From positions 1,736,001 through 1,800,000 of the forward strand of contig NZ_CP060412.1 of assembly GCF_014297575.1 (NCBI RefSeq): DNA of 64,000 nt. Direction: 5' to 3'. Shown piece after piece: positions 13,323-21,401 of this stretch. A program made the position numbers and the translations under genes. The stretch is from Dyella telluris (lineage in GTDB: Bacteria; Pseudomonadota; Gammaproteobacteria; Xanthomonadales; Rhodanobacteraceae). Within the stretch, counting starts at the first letter, position 1. Each line of letters starts with the position of its first letter. The notes under the pieces were generated by a model. It was given only the letters and a program-made list of their open reading frames with translations. It ran no database searches and was not told the origin of the DNA.

Positions 13323-13799
13323 TCAAAAACTGATCTCCGGCACCAACCCCGCCAGATGCGCCGCCAGCGGATCATCCTGCGCCAGCAACTCGAACCCCTC
13401 GTACTGGAACCCCGGCGCCACCAGGCACGTCGCCAGCGCATACGCGCCCAGCGGCCGTGCCGCCTGCCATGCACCGGCCGGCACCACCGATACCGCCTGC
13501 ATGCCATCGGTCAACGGCCCCAGGGTGCAACGATCCAGCCGGTTCGTCACCGGGTTGTAGATCAGCAGCTCCAGCGGTTCGCCTTCGACGAAATGCCAGG
13601 CTTCCTCGGCGTCCACGCGATGCCAGCTGCTGCATTCGTCCGCTTCCAGCAGGTAATGGATGGCGGTCATGGCGTGACGCGCGCCCACATGCTCCGCGCC
13701 TTTGGACGGATGGAAACGGTGATAGTGACCACCTTCGACATGCGGCTGCAGCCGCAGCGAGGTTTTCAGTTCCTCGATGCGGGCCGCCGTGTCGTTCAT
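13323..13799 (-). CDS. Cupin-fold protein of the DUF985 (Cupin_5) family
   Basis: A 158-aa single-domain protein with the family's features: LQPHVEGGHYHRFHPS (residues 17-32), SSWHRVDAEEAWHFVEGEPLELLIY in the barrel core, and the C-terminal VAPGFQYEGFELL. The enzymatic role of DUF985 is not established; some members bind a metal and sugar-like ligands. ATG 13797-13799 overlaps the tatC stop as ATGA, so it is very likely the last gene of the tatABC operon, which is an unexpected companion. Confidence 0.88.
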   Translation of the reverse strand: MNDTAARIEELKTSLRLQPHVEGGHYHRFHPSKGAEHVGARHAMTAIHYLLEADECSSWHRVDAEEAWHFVEGEPLELLIYNPVTNRLDRCTLGPLTDGMQAVSVVPAGAWQAARPLGAYALATCLVAPGFQYEGFELLAQDDPLAAHLAGLVPEISF

Positions 13800-14560
13800 G
13801 CCGTGGTCTCGGTCTTGGCCGGATGCAGCAGCCAGCGCACCGCCAGCACGCCCAGCTCATAGAGCAGGCACATGGGTATGGCGAGCATGATCATCGAGGT
13901 GATGTCGGGCGGTGTGATGAAGGCTGCGATGGCGAAGGCACCGACGACGGCGTAACGGCGGCCGTCGCGCAGCTGCTGCAGGTTCACCACGCCAATGGCC
14001 GCCAGGATCACCACCGCCACCGGCACTTCGAAGCACAGGCCGAAGGCGAAGAACATCAGCATCACGAAGTCGAGGTAATGCGTGATGTCGGTCATCATTT
14101 CCACGCCCTCCGGCGTCACCGCCGTGAGGAAGCGGAACGCCGCAGGCAGCACCAGGAAATAGGCGAAGGCGCAGCCGACATAGAACAGGAACAGCGCCGC
14201 CACCAGCAAGGGGCGGGCCAGGCGTTTCTCGTTGCGGTACAGGCCGGGGCTCACGAAGGCCCACAGCTGGTACACGATCATCGGCATGCTGATGAGCAAG
14301 GCCACGTAGAACGCCAGCTTGAGCGGTGTCACGAACGGGCTCGCCACTTCGGTGGCAATGAGGTGCGCGCCCTGCGGAAGGCGCGCCACCAGCGGCGCCG
14401 CCAGTTCCGCATACAGGCGGTTGGCGAACGGCATCAGCGCGCCCAGCACCAGCAGCACGGTGACGATGGCGCGCATCAGCCGCGACCGCAGCTCGATCAG
14501 GTGCGAAAACAGACCCTGTTCCAGGTCGGACTCGGGGCCGTCGAGCTCAGGCGCCGCCAT
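13796..14560 (-). CDS. tatC: Sec-independent protein translocase TatC
   Basis: A 254-aa inner-membrane protein with six predicted membrane helices and the TatC hallmarks: HLIELRSRLMRAI near the N terminus (residues 20-32), SPFVTPLKLAFYVALL, PMIVYQLWAFVSPGLYRNEKR in the first cytoplasmic loop, and ITPPDITSMIMLAIPMCLLYE near the C terminus. TatC recognises twin-arginine signal peptides with TatB. Its start lies within the 3' end of tatB (14-bp overlap), and its stop overlaps the cupin start. Length is normal. Confidence 0.97.
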   Translation of the reverse strand: MAAPELDGPESDLEQGLFSHLIELRSRLMRAIVTVLLVLGALMPFANRLYAELAAPLVARLPQGAHLIATEVASPFVTPLKLAFYVALLISMPMIVYQLWAFVSPGLYRNEKRLARPLLVAALFLFYVGCAFAYFLVLPAAFRFLTAVTPEGVEMMTDITHYLDFVMLMFFAFGLCFEVPVAVVILAAIGVVNLQQLRDGRRYAVVGAFAIAAFITPPDITSMIMLAIPMCLLYELGVLAVRWLLHPAKTETTA

Positions 14561-14939
14561 GCGGAGCTTCCTTGGTCGAAGTGGCGTCGGCCGTAGCGGT
14601 TTCGGCGGTGGCAGTTTCGGCGGTGGCCGGGGCCTCCGCTACCGGCTCCACGGCGGGCGACGGGCTGGAGGGCACCCCGCTGGGGCGCATCTTGCGCAGC
14701 GTCTCGTCCAGCTCGGCCTGGGCGGCCTCCGCTCGCGCGGCAGCCTCCTTGGCCTGCTTGCGGATCTCCTCGACCTGCAGCTCCCGCTCCACTTCCGCCC
14801 GCACGCTGTCCCAGCCGGTGCGGATGCGGCGCATGAAGACGCCCGCGGTACGCGCGGCGTGCGGCAGCTTTTCCGGGCCGAGCACAATCAGCGCGATAAG
14901 CGCGAGCAATACCAGCTTGCCGAAGCTGATCTCGATCAT
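14547..14939 (-). CDS. tatB: Sec-independent protein translocase TatB
   Basis: A 130-aa protein: N-terminal helix (FGKLVLLALIALIVLGPEKLP, with the conserved E-x-GPEKLP turn context), an amphipathic helix (AARTAGVFMRRIRTGWDSVRAEV), then a charged Ala/Glu helix and a low-complexity tail with repeated TAETA units. Partner of TatC in twin-arginine signal recognition. Placed between tatA (15 bp upstream) and tatC (overlapping by 14 bp). Confidence 0.96.
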   Translation of the reverse strand: MIEISFGKLVLLALIALIVLGPEKLPHAARTAGVFMRRIRTGWDSVRAEVERELQVEEIRKQAKEAAARAEAAQAELDETLRKMRPSGVPSSPSPAVEPVAEAPATAETATAETATADATSTKEAPHGGA

Positions 14940-14954
14940 GCCAATGAACCCGAG

Positions 14955-15182
14955 TTACTTCTGCTCGGTTTCGTGCTGGCTCTGGTTCTGGGCGTTGCCA
15001 GCCGGCGGATCGGCGCGCAGGCGCTCGTTCGGATCGCTGGATTTGTTGGCTTCGTCGCCGTCCAGACCCTTTTTGAAGTCGCGCACGGCGCCGCCAAGGT
15101 CGGAACCGATGTTGCGCAGCTTCTTGGTGCCGAAGATCAGCACGACAACGACCAGCAGGATGAGTAGATGGGTGATGCTCAT
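14955..15182 (-). CDS. tatA: Sec-independent protein translocase TatA
   Basis: A 75-aa protein with one N-terminal membrane helix ([14 protein letters not shown]), the [23 protein letters not shown] turn and amphipathic helix typical of TatA, and a short acidic tail. TatA oligomers form the protein-conducting part of the translocase. It starts the tatABC-cupin operon; the SYLF gene ends 66 bp before it on the same strand side. Confidence 0.96.
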   Translation of the reverse strand: MSITHLLILLVVVVLIFGTKKLRNIGSDLGGAVRDFKKGLDGDEANKSSDPNERLRADPPAGNAQNQSQHETEQK

Positions 15183-15248
15183 GAAATCAGGCCTCAGGGA
15201 TGAAAGTGGCGGAACGAAAACGTAACGCTGCCGCGCCGCCGCTCCACA

Positions 15249-15938
15249 TCATCGCTGAGTGTACTCCTCAAGGCGATCCCTGAAATCGACCACCTGGGCA
15301 GGAACATTGCTTACCCCACCCTCGAAGATCCGGCGCGGGGTGATGCCCTTGCCGTAAATGGCCTCGTTGGCGTCGTAATCGATGCGCAGGGCGGAGCCGT
15401 CCAGCGCCACGCCGGCGAACAGGCCGCGGGAGCGGGAGTAGGAGTAGATCTCGGCCTTGAAGTTGCTGTCGGTGGAGGCCTGGGCGGTACGTCCCACCGG
15501 ACCGGCCGCGGCCGCGGCATCGGCGCCGATGGTGAACTTGCCATTGACGATCTCATCCACGCCGCGCTGGGTACGGAATACCAGGATCACGTCGGTGGAC
15601 GAGGCGCCGGCCTGGAAACCCACGCTGCCGCCGGTCATGGTGACGAAGCTGGGGTTGGACCAGGTGCCGTCCGGGCCCTTGACCGAAATCACGCCCTCGC
15701 CACGGCGGCCGCCGAAGACGAAGCCCACCTTGAGCAGGTCAGGGATCACGGCGATGGCTTTGGCTTCCTTCAGCAGGTCGGTCGGGATCGACTTGTCCGG
15801 CGCCTGCATGATGTCGTTGAGCACGCGCACGGAGTTCTGGGCGCGCACCAGCGGCGGATCCTCCGCGTGGGCGGCCATGGCCGGTACCAGCAGGACCAGG
15901 GCTGCGAGCAGCAGACGATGCAGCGACGTTTTGATCAT
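15249..15938 (-). CDS. SYLF-domain (Ysc84/DUF500) lipid-binding-type exported protein
   Basis: A 229-aa protein with a signal peptide (LLLAALVLLVPAMAAHA, cut near residue 25) and an SYLF domain: IPTDLLKEAKAIAVIPDLLKVGFVFGGRRGEGVI, PSFVTMTGGSVGFQAGASSTDVILVF and SRGLFAGVALDGSALRID. Eukaryotic SYLF domains bind phosphoinositides; the role of bacterial exported ones is not settled. It is divergent from hemH (start 16048) with a ~110-bp shared region. Confidence 0.9.
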   Translation of the reverse strand: MIKTSLHRLLLAALVLLVPAMAAHAEDPPLVRAQNSVRVLNDIMQAPDKSIPTDLLKEAKAIAVIPDLLKVGFVFGGRRGEGVISVKGPDGTWSNPSFVTMTGGSVGFQAGASSTDVILVFRTQRGVDEIVNGKFTIGADAAAAAGPVGRTAQASTDSNFKAEIYSYSRSRGLFAGVALDGSALRIDYDANEAIYGKGITPRRIFEGGVSNVPAQVVDFRDRLEEYTQR

Positions 15939-16047
15939 GACGACTCCTGTGCAGATGATTCGGTGTGGCAGCCTGCGGCGATCCTCGCCACGGCGCCGGT
16001 GACGCCTTGTGGCAGACTTTGGGGCGGTAACTTACGTCAGCGCCACG

Positions 16048-17112
16048 ATGCCACGCAGCCATGACTATACCGGCGTTGCCGGTTCATCCAGAGACCAGCC
16101 TGTTCAGGCTGCAGTGCTGTTGGTGAACCTCGGCACACCGGAAGCACCCACGGCACAGGCCGTGCGGCCGTATCTCGCCGAGTTCCTGGGCGATCACCGC
16201 GTGATCGATTACCCGCGCTGGCTGTGGTGGCTGATCCTGCATGGCGTGATCCTGCGCGTGCGTCCGGCGCGCTCCGCGCATGCTTACCAGCGCATCTGGA
16301 CGCCCCAGGGCTCGCCCCTGCGCGTGGGCAGCGAGGCGCTCGCGGCGCGACTGCAGCAGAAACTGTCGGAAGCGTGCGCCGAACCGGTACGTGTGGCACT
16401 GGCGATGCGCTATGGCCAGCCCTCGGTGCCCGCGCAGATCGCGCAGTTGCAGCGCGAAGGCGTAAGGCGACTGCTGGTGCTGCCGCTGTATCCGCAGTAT
16501 TCGGCCACCTCGACCGGCTCGGTGATCGATGCCGTGGCCCAGGCGATGCAGTCGCTGCGCTGGCCGCCGGAACTGCGCCTGATCAACGACTATCACGACG
16601 ATGCCGGGCATATCGACGCGCTGGCGCGCAGCATCGAGCAATGGTGGGCCACGAATGGCCGCGGCGAAAAGCTGCTGCTGTCATTCCATGGCATCCCCTC
16701 GCGCTATGTGCGCGAAGGCGATCCGTACCTGGAGCAGTGCCAGGCCACCACCGAGGCCTTGCGCCAGCGGCTGGGCCTGGATGAAACCCAGCTGCTGATG
16801 AGCTTCCAGTCCCGCGTGGGTCGCGAGCAGTGGCTGCAGCCGTACACCGATGCCACCGTGCGCGAACTCGCCACGCAGGGCGTGCGAAGGCTGGACGTGG
16901 CCTGCCCCGGCTTCGCCGTGGACTGCCTGGAAACGCTGGAAGAAATCGCCATGCAGAACCACGACTTCTTCCGCGAGGCCGGTGGCGAAACGTTGCGCTA
17001 TATCCCCGCGCTCAACGACACGCCGGAACAGGTCGACAGCCTTGCCGCGCTGGTGATGCGCCAGGCCGGCGGCTGGGCCGAGTTTCGTCCGCACGCCGGC
17101 GTTACACCATGA
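16048..17112 (+). CDS. hemH: Ferrochelatase
   Basis: Inserts Fe2+ into protoporphyrin IX in the last step of protoheme synthesis. The 354-aa protein begins with AAVLLVNLGTPEAPT and carries LLSFHGIPSRYVREGDPY with the catalytic His, SFQSRVGREQWLQPYT, and VACPGFAVDCLETLEEIA with the conserved Glu residues. ATG 16048 is preferred; a GTG at 16009 would also be in frame but lacks a visible ribosome binding site. The stop overlaps the next start (ATGA), so the hydrolase is co-translated. Confidence 0.96.
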   Translation: MPRSHDYTGVAGSSRDQPVQAAVLLVNLGTPEAPTAQAVRPYLAEFLGDHRVIDYPRWLWWLILHGVILRVRPARSAHAYQRIWTPQGSPLRVGSEALAARLQQKLSEACAEPVRVALAMRYGQPSVPAQIAQLQREGVRRLLVLPLYPQYSATSTGSVIDAVAQAMQSLRWPPELRLINDYHDDAGHIDALARSIEQWWATNGRGEKLLLSFHGIPSRYVREGDPYLEQCQATTEALRQRLGLDETQLLMSFQSRVGREQWLQPYTDATVRELATQGVRRLDVACPGFAVDCLETLEEIAMQNHDFFREAGGETLRYIPALNDTPEQVDSLAALVMRQAGGWAEFRPHAGVTP

Positions 17113-17966
17113 ACGCCCCCGTCGAACGCGAGGTGCGCCTGCCGCACCTGCGCCTGCGTGCCCAGGTGTGGGGTGACCAGGCCGCACCGCCACTGCTGAC
17201 GCTGCACGGCTGGCTGGATAATGCCGGCAGCTATGCACGCCTGGCGCCCCTGCTGGCCGAACGCTGGCAGGTGATTGCGCTGGAACTGCCGGGCCACGGC
17301 CATTCCGACCACCTGCCGCCAGGCGCGCATTACCACTTCGTGGAATACGTGCGCTCGGTGCTGGAAGCCATCGACGCGCTGGCGCTGGAGCGCTTTCATC
17401 TGATGGGCCACTCGCTGGGCGCGGGCATCGCGTCGCTGGTTGCCGCAGCGAAGCCCGAACGCATCGACCGGCTGCTGCTGATCGAAGGCCTGGGCCCTAT
17501 CGCGGATGACGGCCACCACACCCTGCGCCAGTTCCGCGACGCCATGGCGAGCACCGCCACCGGGCGCTCGCTGCGCGCCTTCCCGTCCGTGGACATGGCG
17601 ATCAGTGCGCGCACCATGGCCAGCGGCCTGCCCGCCGATCAGGCGCGACCCATCGTGGAACGCGGGCTGCGCCAGACCGAACATGGCTGGCACTGGCGCA
17701 GCGATGCGCGGGTCAACCGCCCCTCCTCCATCCGGCTGGCGGAAACGCAGGTGCGCGCGCTGCTGCGCGGCATCGAAGCGCCCACCGCCTTGCTGCTGGC
17801 GCAGCCGGACACGCCGTACCTGCCTGGCACGCGCATGCGCGAGCGGGCGGCCTGCGTGAGCGACATTGCGGTGACGCCCATGGAAGGCGGCCATCACCTG
17901 CAACTGGAACACCCCCAGGCCGTGGCCGACTGGGCCCACGCGCATCTGGATGGCCGGAAGGCCTGA
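17109..17966 (+). CDS. Alpha/beta hydrolase
   Basis: A 285-aa soluble hydrolase: oxyanion motif LHGWLDNAGSY (residues ~31-41), ELPGHGHSDHLP, nucleophile elbow MGHSLGAG (Ser ~102), and a C-terminal catalytic His in EGGHHLQLEHP. The pattern resembles the serine hydrolase-like/SERHL and MhpC groups; the substrate is unknown. ATG 17109 overlaps the hemH stop by 4 bp, making a two-gene operon. The open frame extends upstream into hemH, but that extension is the overlapping gene in another frame. Confidence 0.87.
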   Translation: MNAPVEREVRLPHLRLRAQVWGDQAAPPLLTLHGWLDNAGSYARLAPLLAERWQVIALELPGHGHSDHLPPGAHYHFVEYVRSVLEAIDALALERFHLMGHSLGAGIASLVAAAKPERIDRLLLIEGLGPIADDGHHTLRQFRDAMASTATGRSLRAFPSVDMAISARTMASGLPADQARPIVERGLRQTEHGWHWRSDARVNRPSSIRLAETQVRALLRGIEAPTALLLAQPDTPYLPGTRMRERAACVSDIAVTPMEGGHHLQLEHPQAVADWAHAHLDGRKA

Positions 17967-18010
17967 CCGACGGCACATGCCCCCGCGCGCAGGCGGCCTA
18001 GACTGACCCC

Positions 18011-18808
18011 ATGCAGCACCTCCAGCGCAGCAACTACGGCCAGCCCGAGCAGCTCAGGCAACTGGGTGGCCTGCTGATTTCCGCGACGCCTTATGCAGGC
18101 GACAGCGCGCTGCCCTGGCATGAGCACGACGAGGCGTACCTGTGCCTGGTCGCTGCGGGCGGCTACACCCAGCATTCGGGCAACGGCGACATCGACTGCC
18201 GGCCGGGCCTGCTGCTGTCGCATCCACAGGGACATCGTCACGCCAATCGCTTCAGTCCATCGGGCGCGCGCTGCATCAGCATGCATCTGGGCGACACCGC
18301 GGGCGCGGGTGTCACGCGCTTGCTGAGTGAGCACCGGCAACTGCGCCTGCCTGAGGGCGACCGCCTGCTCGCCCGTATCGAGCGCGAGCTTCGCGCCACG
18401 GACGATGCCGCACCGCTGGCGCTGCATGCCGCCGTGCTGGAACTGGTGGCGCTGGCCTGTCGCGCTGACGATGAGCGGCGCCCGGCATGGCTGCAGCGCG
18501 TGCTCGATCGCCTGCATGACGATCCACTGGCTACGCCCTCGCTACATGAACTGGCAGCGCTCGCCGGCGTGCATCCTTCGCACCTGGCGCGCAGTTTCCA
18601 GCGCGCCAAGGGCACATCGGTGGGTGAATACCAGCGCGGCCTGCGCATCGCGCTGGCGCGCAAGGCGCTGACCGAAACGCATGACTCCATCGCCGACGTG
18701 GCCGCGCTCGCTGGCTTCACCGACCAGAGCCATTTCGCCCGCGTGTTCCGACGCATGACCGGCGAGACCCCGCGTGACTACCGGCACAGAGCGCAAACGG
18801 CGTGCTGA
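18011..18808 (+). CDS. AraC-family transcriptional regulator with N-terminal cupin sensor
   Basis: A 265-aa protein. The N-terminal half carries a cupin-like pattern (LPWHEHDEAYLCLVAAGGY, PGLLLSHPQGHRH), and residues ~165-260 hold two AraC HTH motifs: LHELAALAGVHPSHLARSFQRAKG and IADVAALAGFTDQSHFARVFRRMTG followed by PRDYR. It probably senses a small ligand through the cupin. Downstream is an exported aspartyl protease gene 72 bp away on the same strand, a possible target. Confidence 0.9.
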   Translation: MQHLQRSNYGQPEQLRQLGGLLISATPYAGDSALPWHEHDEAYLCLVAAGGYTQHSGNGDIDCRPGLLLSHPQGHRHANRFSPSGARCISMHLGDTAGAGVTRLLSEHRQLRLPEGDRLLARIERELRATDDAAPLALHAAVLELVALACRADDERRPAWLQRVLDRLHDDPLATPSLHELAALAGVHPSHLARSFQRAKGTSVGEYQRGLRIALARKALTETHDSIADVAALAGFTDQSHFARVFRRMTGETPRDYRHRAQTAC

Positions 18809-18880
18809 TACGCCACGCGCGTCCTAGACCCGGCACGTGCACCCATCGACCATAGCCACACCCGATCAAGGAGTGTCGCC

Positions 18881-20755
18881 ATGTCGTATCCCGCCAGCCC
18901 CCTGCTTGCCCTGCTGCTCGCCGCCTGCCTGGGCCAGGCACTGGCCACGCCTGCGGGCGATGGCAACGCGGTGCTGGACACCATGCGCCAGGCCCACGGC
19001 GCCGCGCGCTGGAACGACGTGGCGGGCCTGCAGGCCACCGGCAAGGAAGACGGCGACGGGCTGTCGGGGCCGTGGCAGACCGCCGTGGACCTGCGCAACG
19101 GCCAATACATCGCCCGCATGCGCAACGACGTGTTCGGCGCGGCCCAGGGCATCGATGCGCAGGGGCAGTGGCGCGAAGACATCACCGGCATGGTGCATCC
19201 GCTCGATTCGGACGAAGCCCGCGCGGTGGGCGTGACCGAAGGCTGGCTGCGCCGCTTCGGTTACCTCGATTCGCAGGCAGCCGTTACCTACCACCGGCTG
19301 CCCGATGCACAGGACGGCGGCCACATCTACCAGCGCATCGAGACCACGCCGCCGGGCGGGCGCACCGTGACGCTGTGGATCGACGGAACCACTCACCTGG
19401 TGGATCGCGCGATCTATGCCACCTCGTTTCTCGTCGCCACCGAACGCTACGCCGACTATCGCAAGGTCGACGGCCTCACGCTGCCCTTCCGCATCACCAG
19501 CGCGCGCGCCAACCTGGCCGGCAACAGCGACGGCGAAAGCGTGGACACGGTGGAGCAATACCGCCTGCTCACCCGTGCGCCCAGCGCTGCGCTGCAACGC
19601 CCGGAGGGCAAGGTGCTCGACGTGAGCATGGCCAACCAGGCCCACGACGCAACGACCACGCTGCGCGTGGAAGGCGGCATCGTGATGGTCGACGTGAGCA
19701 TCGATGGCCGGCCGCCGATGCCCTTCATCCTCGATACCGGCGGCCACGCCATCCTCACCGTCGATGCGGCGAAAAAGATGGGTTTCCAGACGCAGGGGCA
19801 AGGCGTCAGCGGAGGATCGGGCTCGGGCACCATGAGCACCTCGTACACCAGGGTGCACGACACCGCGCTGGGCGATGCGCACATCCGCGACCTCACCTAC
19901 ACCGTGCTGCCCTATCCCTTCAGCTTCTACGACCGCGGCGACGGCGCACCGATCGCCGGCATCCTGGGGCTGGAGATGTTCGAGCGCTTCGCCATCACCT
20001 TCGACTACGACCATCACCAGTTGCGGCTGCAGCCATACGATCAAGGCGAGGCACCGCCCGCCATGAAGGGCGATGCCGTGACATTGCGCTTCACCGATGA
20101 CATGCCCCTGGCGCAGGCCAGCCAGGATGGTCACGCCGGCATGTTCGGCATCGACACCGGCAATGCCGGCTACCTGCTCACTTTCCCGCAATGGGCCGCG
20201 CGCAACGGCATCGCCAGGCGCTACGAAGCGGGCCTGCCCATTCCCACCGGCGGCGTCGGCGGCCTGTTCACCGCACACGTCGCGCACGCCAGAGCGTTCA
20301 CCCTGGGCTCGCAGACCCTGGACAACGTGGCCGCCATGCTCACGCGTACCGATGCCGGCGCCACCGGCAACCCCAGCGAAGCCGGCAACATCGGCCAGGA
20401 CATCCTGGCGCGCTACAACGTCCACTTCGACTATCGCCGCCAGCAGATGGTGCTGATGCCACGGGCCCAGCCGCCCGTGTGGCACTACGGCATGGCAGGC
20501 TTTCGGGCCGAGAAGCACCAGGAGCACCCGGATCGCTTCAACGTCATCAACGTCATGCCCGGCAGCCCCGCGCAGGATGCGGGACTCAAGCAGGGCGACG
20601 CCATTGTCGCGGTGAACGGCAAGCCTGCCCGCACGCTGGGATTCGGCCAGCTGCGCGACCTGAGCAGCCATCTGCCCGAAGGTACGCCACTGGTGCTGAA
20701 ACTGGCCGATGGGCGGGAAGTAACGATGGCGATGAGGGATATGGCGCCGAAGTGA
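18881..20755 (+). CDS. Exported two-lobed retropepsin-like aspartyl protease with C-terminal PDZ
   Basis: A 624-aa protein with signal peptide (LLALLLAACLGQALA). Residues ~25-230 form a beta-rich outer-membrane-lipoprotein-like region (WLRRFGYLDS, YADYRKVDGLTLPFRI). Then come two aspartyl protease-like lobes with active-site motifs ILDTGGHAILT (Asp285) and GIDTGNAGYLLT (Asp425), each followed by a GILGLEMFERF- or NIGQDILARYN-type element, and a C-terminal PDZ (~530-620; VMPGSPAQDAGLKQGDAIVAVNGKPA). Two DTG motifs in one chain suggest a pepsin-like pseudo-dimer. Substrate unknown. An AraC regulator precedes it; a REP doublet follows the stop by 16 bp. Confidence 0.88.
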   Translation: MSYPASPLLALLLAACLGQALATPAGDGNAVLDTMRQAHGAARWNDVAGLQATGKEDGDGLSGPWQTAVDLRNGQYIARMRNDVFGAAQGIDAQGQWREDITGMVHPLDSDEARAVGVTEGWLRRFGYLDSQAAVTYHRLPDAQDGGHIYQRIETTPPGGRTVTLWIDGTTHLVDRAIYATSFLVATERYADYRKVDGLTLPFRITSARANLAGNSDGESVDTVEQYRLLTRAPSAALQRPEGKVLDVSMANQAHDATTTLRVEGGIVMVDVSIDGRPPMPFILDTGGHAILTVDAAKKMGFQTQGQGVSGGSGSGTMSTSYTRVHDTALGDAHIRDLTYTVLPYPFSFYDRGDGAPIAGILGLEMFERFAITFDYDHHQLRLQPYDQGEAPPAMKGDAVTLRFTDDMPLAQASQDGHAGMFGIDTGNAGYLLTFPQWAARNGIARRYEAGLPIPTGGVGGLFTAHVAHARAFTLGSQTLDNVAAMLTRTDAGATGNPSEAGNIGQDILARYNVHFDYRRQQMVLMPRAQPPVWHYGMAGFRAEKHQEHPDRFNVINVMPGSPAQDAGLKQGDAIVAVNGKPARTLGFGQLRDLSSHLPEGTPLVLKLADGREVTMAMRDMAPK

Positions 20756-20771
20756 GGCAAGGCCCATCAAC

Positions 20772-20852
20772 TGTAGGAGCGCACCCTGTGCGCGACCGCG
20801 CCCTGATCACCGCCCAGTTAGCCGGTTGTCGCGCACAGGGTGCGCTCCTACA
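20772..20852. repeat. REP doublet 3, overlapping the RAYT 3' end
   Basis: TGTAGGAGCGCACC at 20772 and its inverted partner ending at 20852. The TAG stop codon of the RAYT gene (minus strand, 20850-20848) is formed by the TGTAGG end of the right REP unit. Confidence 0.9.
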
Positions 20853-21330
20853 ACCAGGCGCTGTTCCAATAGGGATAGTCGAGCACGTTGTCCACGAGAC
20901 CGGAGCGCAAGGGGTTCGCGACGATGTAACGCGCTGCGCGGCGCTCATCCTCATCGCAACGAAGCGCCCGATCATGGAACCCACGTGCCCAGACCAAGCC
21001 TGTCTGACCACAGTGCAACTGCTTGGCAGTCCTTGCCTTGAAGCGGTTCATGACAAGGGCCAGCGAGTCACTTTCACCCAAACGTATCAGTCCATGCCAA
21101 TGATCCGGCATCAGCACCCAGCAGAGAAGTTCGGCATCACCCCAACTTAGTGGATCGTGGATGCATCGACTCGTTGCGCGCGCGATGTCCAAGTTCTTGA
21201 ACACCGGTCTGCGAAATGCCGCAACGGCCGTCAATAGATAGGTATGGTTCGGCAGGGAGACCCTGCCTTTCCGTAATGCATGATGCCCCGATATCTGTCG
21301 CATAGCCTGAACTTCGCACCGTTCGGACAT
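20848..21330 (-). CDS. REP-associated tyrosine transposase (RAYT, Y1/IS200-like)
   Basis: A 160-aa single-domain Y1 transposase. It has HALRKGRVSLPNHTYLLTAV, the HUH pair in MPDHWHGLI (H77, H79), FKARTAKQL, WARGFHDRALR and the catalytic-Tyr helix ARYIVANPLRSGL (Y135). RAYTs bind and cut REP sequences and are held responsible for their spread. This one sits between REPs of the window's own family: a doublet at its 3' end, which supplies its stop codon, and a half REP at 21360-21373. The start is uncertain: ATG 21330, 21303, or a longer form from 21372. It looks intact. Confidence 0.9.
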   Translation of the reverse strand: MSERCEVQAMRQISGHHALRKGRVSLPNHTYLLTAVAAFRRPVFKNLDIARATSRCIHDPLSWGDAELLCWVLMPDHWHGLIRLGESDSLALVMNRFKARTAKQLHCGQTGLVWARGFHDRALRCDEDERRAARYIVANPLRSGLVDNVLDYPYWNSAWL

Positions 21331-21359
21331 GCAAAACACCGGCGCATCGCGCAAGCACC

Positions 21360-21380
21360 TGTAGGAGCGCACCGCGCACA
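21360..21380. repeat. Single REP unit upstream of the RAYT
   Basis: TGTAGGAGCGCACC at 21360-21373 without a clear inverted partner. In the sense of the RAYT gene it points opposite to the REP unit at the 3' end, so the gene is flanked by inverted REPs. Confidence 0.75.
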
Positions 21381-21401
21381 GCTGGCGTGCGCGCCGTGCC
21401 C

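Noticed and set aside
16009..16047. GTG start for ferrochelatase 13 codons upstream
   Set aside because: No ribosome binding site and no family similarity in the added residues; ATG 16048 is kept as start.
18866..20770. 634-codon frame antisense to the aspartyl protease gene
   Set aside because: Same GC-driven effect; the plus strand carries a signal peptide, two DTG motifs and PDZ.
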